Assembly: GCA_945888895.1 (NCBI GenBank)
Contig: CAMDAY010000005.1
Coordinates: forward strand, 1 to 25,501
Direction of reading: 5' to 3'
DNA length: 25,501 nt
Source of the DNA: Dehalococcoides mccartyi
GTDB taxonomy: Bacteria > Chloroflexota > Dehalococcoidia > UBA2979
This document shows, in pieces, positions 22,351-25,501 of the stretch (position 1 is its first letter; every line of letters begins with the position of its first letter). The translations under genes and the position numbers were made by a program. The notes under the pieces are model-generated. The model searched no databases. It saw only the letters and a program-made list of their open reading frames with translations, and had not been told where the DNA came from.

Positions 22351-22395
22351 TTGCGTGCACGCAACCATTGCGCGAACGCCCGCCGTTCGTTGCAA
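22351..22395 (-). promoter_or_regulatory. Perfect palindrome plus hairpin between btuF-like gene and DUF6458
   Basis: TTGCGTGCACGCAA (22351-22364) is a perfect 14-nt palindrome 34 nt before the DUF6458 start. Next to it CGAACG-CCCGC-CGTTCG (22373-22389), extended by TTGC/GCAA (22368-22371, 22392-22395), forms a hairpin 32 nt after the BtuF-like stop. The hairpin is likely a terminator and the palindrome possibly an operator. No regulator gene is near. Confidence 0.4.
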
Positions 22396-22426
22396 GCTTG
22401 TAGCAGTCCACCGGGCACACGGGGGA

Positions 22427-23380
22427 CTAGCGGAAGCGATCGGGGTAGAACAGCCGCGCGATAACCTCGAGCGCATCGACGATGCGCGGGCCGGGGCGGC
22501 TAGCGATGTCGCCATCGAGGACATGGACCCGGCCGTTGACCACGGCGGAGATCCCGGCCCACCCGGGCCGGGCGCCGACGATCGCAGCGTCGAGCTTTGC
22601 CGCACCCGCATCCGTCAGCAAGATGACCTCCGGGTCCGCCGCGAGCAGCGCCTCGTTCGAGAGCTGCGGGAACGGCGTCCTCGTCGTAGCGACATTCCGC
22701 CCTTTCAGGGTCGTCAGCAACGAGCCGATGAAGGAGTTCGGGCCGGCGGTGTGGAGCGATGGCGACAGTTCATAGAACACCACCGGCCCTGTCGCCACAT
22801 CCGCGATCCGTGAACGGACCGCCTCGACGCGCGCGCGCAGTGCGCCTACCACCGCGGCCGCTCGCTCGCCGTCGCCGGTCGCGTTGGCGACGAGCAGCAT
22901 GTGCTCGAATACCCCGTCGAGAGTCGGCGGCTCGCCGATGTACAGCACCGGGACGCCCAGGTCGCGGAAGCGCTGGACCTGGTCGCGCTGGCGGCCGGAC
23001 ATGAGCACTAGGTCGGGGCGCAGCGCGATCACCTGCTCCGGACTCGGCCGGGAGTAGTCGACCCGCGTGAGCGAGCGTGTGCTATCCAGCGGAAAGTCCG
23101 AGAACTGGTCGACGGCGATCACGCGCGAGCCGGCGCCGATCGCGAAGAGCGTCTCCGTCGCCCCCGGCGACATGGACACGATGCGCTGCGGCTGTGCGGC
23201 CAGGGTCAGCTGCTGCTTCGACGCGTCGGTGAGCGTCCGCGGATACACCGGCGGTACCACCGTCGGCGTCGCGACCGCGCTGGGCGTAGAGGTCGTCGCG
23301 GGTTGCGGGCGATCCTGGCACCCCACGAGGATCGCGGCAGCCAGCACCAGCAATGCGAACGAGGAGATTCGGCGGATCAG
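22427..23380 (-). CDS. BtuF-like cobalamin/iron-type ABC substrate-binding lipoprotein
   Basis: A 317-residue class III (helical-backbone) solute-binding protein. The fold is shown by QRIVSMSPGATETLFAIGAGSRVIAVDQFSDFP, then RVDYSRPSPEQVIALRPDLVLMSG, and the closing half with NEALLAADPEVILLTDAG and RPGPRIVDALEVIARLFYP. A lipobox, ILVGC (Cys21), tethers it. The nearest standard start, TTG 23353, would leave a signal peptide without basic residues. A CTG at 23380, overlapping the upstream stop as CTGA and preceded by GAGGTG, gives MIRRISSF plus the hydrophobic core. That is a proper lipoprotein signal, so CTG is preferred. With the chelatase upstream, cobalamin or a cobinamide-type ligand is likely; iron chelates are the alternative. 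No permease or ATPase gene follows in the window. Confidence 0.92.
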   Translation of the reverse strand: MIRRISSFALLVLAAAILVGCQDRPQPATTSTPSAVATPTVVPPVYPRTLTDASKQQLTLAAQPQRIVSMSPGATETLFAIGAGSRVIAVDQFSDFPLDSTRSLTRVDYSRPSPEQVIALRPDLVLMSGRQRDQVQRFRDLGVPVLYIGEPPTLDGVFEHMLLVANATGDGERAAAVVGALRARVEAVRSRIADVATGPVVFYELSPSLHTAGPNSFIGSLLTTLKGRNVATTRTPFPQLSNEALLAADPEVILLTDAGAAKLDAAIVGARPGWAGISAVVNGRVHVLDGDIASRPGPRIVDALEVIARLFYPDRFR

Positions 23381-25251
23381 GGCAGCACCTCATATGACGC
23401 GCCGAGCCACGATGCGATCTGCCGCACGCGTCCGAGGCGTGTCGGCCCGACCTCGGTATCCAGCACCATGGACGTGGTCGCCACCATCGCCACATCGTAC
23501 GCGGCATCGCGGGCTGATTCGCGCGTGCGCCCGTCTGTGACCAGCACGAGCAGGCTCGACTCGCCCGGCCGCCCGAGGCGTGCTCGGCGCAGCAGGGTGG
23601 CCGCGCCGTGCAGCGCGGCAGCCAGCGGAGTGCCGCCGCCGGTCGGGAGATCCTCGATCGCGGCGCGCGCGGAGGCGATGCTGCGACCGGGCGGCACAAG
23701 CAGTTCGGCACGCCCCCCGCGGAAGACCTGCACCGCAACGCGGTCGCGCGCGACGTACACCCGCTCAAGGATGGAGCGTAGCCCGGCCTTCGTGCGCGCC
23801 ATTCGCTCATGCGCGCCCATCGACCCGCTACCGTCTACGACCAGCAGCACGAGGCGGCTCGATGTCGCCCGTCGTCGATGCATGCGTGCGCTGTCCGCCT
23901 CGATGCGCACCGGGTGCACACCGCGACGGGTTGCCTCGACGACACTCGGCACGAGAGCGAGGTCGCGCGAACGACCGTCCCAGCGCTGCACGCCGACCCG
24001 TCGCCCTCGCGGCGCCTCATCGAGGCCGCCGCGCGCGCCGGGATGTCGCGCGGGCGCGGCATCCGGCAGCGCCACGGTGAGCTGTTCGTCCGCGCTTGGC
24101 GTGCGCACCTGTCCGGACGCGCCGTCCTCGTCACCTCGGGTATCCGGTGCGTCAGCGCCGGGGCCCCCGGGGTCCGAGGGCGGCGGCGATGTCGCCCCCA
24201 TTCCGCCCGCTTCGCCTTCGTCGCCAGACGACTCGTCCGAGAACGGTCGGCGCGCCTCGATCATCGAGGGAACGTCGGGCGGCAGTGGGCTGCCGGGACG
24301 CGGGGCGTGCTGGCGGTGCGGCAGCACGAGAAGTGCGGCGTCGAGGATGTCGGTCTCGGTGACCTCGATGCGGCCTGCCAGCGCCGCCAGCGCCGTCGAG
24401 GCGCGGTGCAGCGTGATGTCGGCGCGCAGACCGTCCGCGCGCGCCTCGATGCATAGGTCGACGATGAGCTGGAGCATCGCCTCGGGCATCGTGACGTGCG
24501 GCGCGGCAGCGCGCGCGGCGGCGATCGAGGCGCGCAGCACGTCCTCTTGTCCTGCGAACCGTCCGAGCAGCGCGCGTGGGTCGGCATCGAACGCGATGCG
24601 ACGACGGACGACCTCGGCGCGAACGGCGGCATCGACCGGCGTGCGCACGTCCACGACCAGGCCGAAGCGGTCCAGGAGCTGCGGGCGCAGCTCGCCCTCC
24701 TCGGGGTTCATCGTGCCGACGAGGACGAAGCGCGCGGGATGCGAGACGGACGTGCCGTCACGCTCGACCACGTTCACACCCGATGCGGCGACGTCCAGCA
24801 ACAAGTCGACGAGGTGGTCCGGCAGCAGGTTCACTTCATCGACGTAGAGCACACCGCGGTGCGCCGTACCGACGAGGCCCGCCTCGAACCGCCGTTCGCC
24901 CGAGGACAGTGCGTGGCCGAGGTCGATCGTGCCCGCCACGCGGTCCTCGGTCGCACCGAGCGGGAGATCCACAACCCGCGGGGCACGCTCGACGATCGCG
25001 CCGGCGTCGTTGCAGATCGCGCACGGGCCGTCCTCGGAGTCGCACTGCACGGGGCAGCCCTCGCGCGTGCGGATCGGCGGCAGCAGGGTCGCCAGCGCGC
25101 GCACCACGGTGCTCTTCGCCGTGCCCCGGTCGCCACGGATGAGCACGCCGCCGACGCGCGGATCGACGAGGTTCAAGAGCAGCGCGCGCTTCAGGTCGTC
25201 GTTGCCGACGATCGCGGTGAACGGGAACGGCGGCACACGCTCACTCGTCAC
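23377..25251 (-). CDS. Fused ChlI-ChlD cobaltochelatase subunit (putative)
   Basis: A 624-residue AAA+ ATPase plus von Willebrand A protein that drives metal insertion by a CobN/BchH-type subunit. Walker A is GDRGTAKST (40-48). A four-Cys cluster (66, 70, 77, 80) follows, as in the fused chelatases. Walker B is VLYVDEVN (134-141) and the sensor region is VGTMNPEEGELRPQLLDRFG. An acidic, Pro/Gly-rich linker covers about 315-420. The C-terminal VWA domain keeps the MIDAS residues DGSGSM (473-478), Thr541 and Asp573. The CobN end next door and the BtuF-like gene point to cobalt rather than magnesium. GTG 25251 overlaps the cobN stop by 11 nt; ATG 25272 is an alternative start, seven residues longer. 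Confidence 0.93.
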   Translation of the reverse strand: MTSERVPPFPFTAIVGNDDLKRALLLNLVDPRVGGVLIRGDRGTAKSTVVRALATLLPPIRTREGCPVQCDSEDGPCAICNDAGAIVERAPRVVDLPLGATEDRVAGTIDLGHALSSGERRFEAGLVGTAHRGVLYVDEVNLLPDHLVDLLLDVAASGVNVVERDGTSVSHPARFVLVGTMNPEEGELRPQLLDRFGLVVDVRTPVDAAVRAEVVRRRIAFDADPRALLGRFAGQEDVLRASIAAARAAAPHVTMPEAMLQLIVDLCIEARADGLRADITLHRASTALAALAGRIEVTETDILDAALLVLPHRQHAPRPGSPLPPDVPSMIEARRPFSDESSGDEGEAGGMGATSPPPSDPGGPGADAPDTRGDEDGASGQVRTPSADEQLTVALPDAAPARHPGARGGLDEAPRGRRVGVQRWDGRSRDLALVPSVVEATRRGVHPVRIEADSARMHRRRATSSRLVLLVVDGSGSMGAHERMARTKAGLRSILERVYVARDRVAVQVFRGGRAELLVPPGRSIASARAAIEDLPTGGGTPLAAALHGAATLLRRARLGRPGESSLLVLVTDGRTRESARDAAYDVAMVATTSMVLDTEVGPTRLGRVRQIASWLGASYEVLP

Positions 25252-25501
25252 GCGTACCCCGCCCCTCGACATCCGCCTCGGCTGCCAGCAGCTGATCCTC
25301 GAGCGCCGCGCGCATCTCCGCGGTGGGCTGCTTCCACATGCCGCGATCGATCGCCTCGAGGAGCTTCGTGGCGATGTCGGTCGCGGCCCACGGGTTGCTC
25401 GCGCGCAGGAACAAATGCATCGTCGCGTCGAGGGCGTACGTCTGCGCGATCGCCTCGTACATCCAGTCGTCGAGGATCTGCGCCGTGGCGTCGTAACCGA
25501 A
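25241..25501 (-). CDS. cobN: C-terminus of aerobic-type cobaltochelatase CobN (cut by window edge)
   Basis: The last 86 residues of a large chelatase subunit; the frame is open to the window edge. It reads FGYDATAQILDDWMYEAIAQTYALD, then FLRASNPWAATDIATKLLEAIDRGMW. This is the closing segment of CobN, which binds the corrin and inserts cobalt with ATPase partners. BchH of magnesium chelatase ends similarly, but the NPWA...LLEAIDRGxW wording and the B12 context favour CobN. It is translated first in a coupled minus-strand series: cobN, chlID (11-nt overlap), BtuF-like (4-nt overlap). The promoter and any cobalamin riboswitch would lie outside the window. Confidence 0.88.
   Translation of the reverse strand, partial: FGYDATAQILDDWMYEAIAQTYALDATMHLFLRASNPWAATDIATKLLEAIDRGMWKQPTAEMRAALEDQLLAAEADVEGRGTRDE

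Noticed and set aside
22374..22388. GAAC...GTTC dyad as a LexA/SOS box
   Set aside because: The half-sites are 7 nt apart, not 4 as in the GAAC-N4-GTTC box, and the position after a gene end with a longer stem fits a terminator better.
22318..22426. Cobalamin riboswitch near the BtuF-like gene
   Set aside because: This spacer is downstream of that gene, and the gene itself is translationally coupled to the chelatase with no leader; no B12-box-like sequence was seen.

Overview
The window is a high-GC, densely coded bacterial chromosome segment with no phage, plasmid, CRISPR or insertion-sequence genes. The gene set fits a free-living aerobic member of the Chloroflexota, most likely near the aerobic Dehalococcoidia. 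This placement is an inference from three things: an F420-type nitroreductase, a CobN plus fused ChlI-ChlD cobaltochelatase, and families such as DUF5671, DUF2905, DUF4349 and DUF6458. No rRNA or other phylogenetic marker lies in the window, so it is tentative. GTG starts are common, and many starts have a clear GGAG/GAGG ribosome binding site.

Layout. 1-102 (-) is the N-terminus of an unidentified protein. 257-1777 (+) is a secreted D,D-carboxypeptidase with an SH3 domain. 1925-3591 (-) is purK-purE, overlapping by 4 nt. 3726-5075 (-) is an M20 metallopeptidase. 5369-7674 (+) is an anchored small protein followed by a 602-residue membrane protein built of six repeats. 7686-8711 (-) is a DUF4349 lipoprotein and 8864-9503 (-) a frameshifted cupredoxin. 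9691-11428 (+) is a tight run: SelW-like redox protein, a 12-cysteine zinc-finger protein, a VanZ-like protein and a RibD-C reductase. 11444-13393 (-) is a sugar-nucleotide cluster: epimerase, compact sugar-nucleotide dehydrogenase, DUF2905 protein. 13645-14799 (+) is a serine hydrolase. 15229-17057 (-) is a DrrAB-type ABC exporter. 17555-17992 (-) is the F420-type oxidoreductase, divergent from acyl-CoA dehydrogenase (18132-19349, +). 19424-20398 (-) is a 2-hydroxyacid dehydrogenase, divergent from a carboxymuconolactone-decarboxylase-like protein (20497-21057, +). 21059-21922 (-) is a cell-wall amidase and 22093-22317 (-) a DUF6458 protein. The right edge (22427-25501, -) is a translationally coupled cobalamin cluster: cobN end, chlID fusion, BtuF-like lipoprotein.

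Functional themes are envelope maintenance (carboxypeptidase, amidase, sugar nucleotides, exporter), purine synthesis, fatty-acid or xenobiotic oxidation, and B12 synthesis and uptake.

The most notable things are: a hairpin-rich repeat family with related copies in three intergenic regions (about 1785-1870, 15040-15139, 17270-17319); a small protein with six CxxC pairs in two triplets of 11-residue period beside a SelW-like protein; a sugar-nucleotide dehydrogenase reduced to 261 residues; a six-repeat DUF5671-type membrane protein; a probable CTG start coupled to a stop codon in the B12 cluster; and a cupredoxin gene broken by a small frameshift. I found no clearly new multi-gene defence or mobile system.
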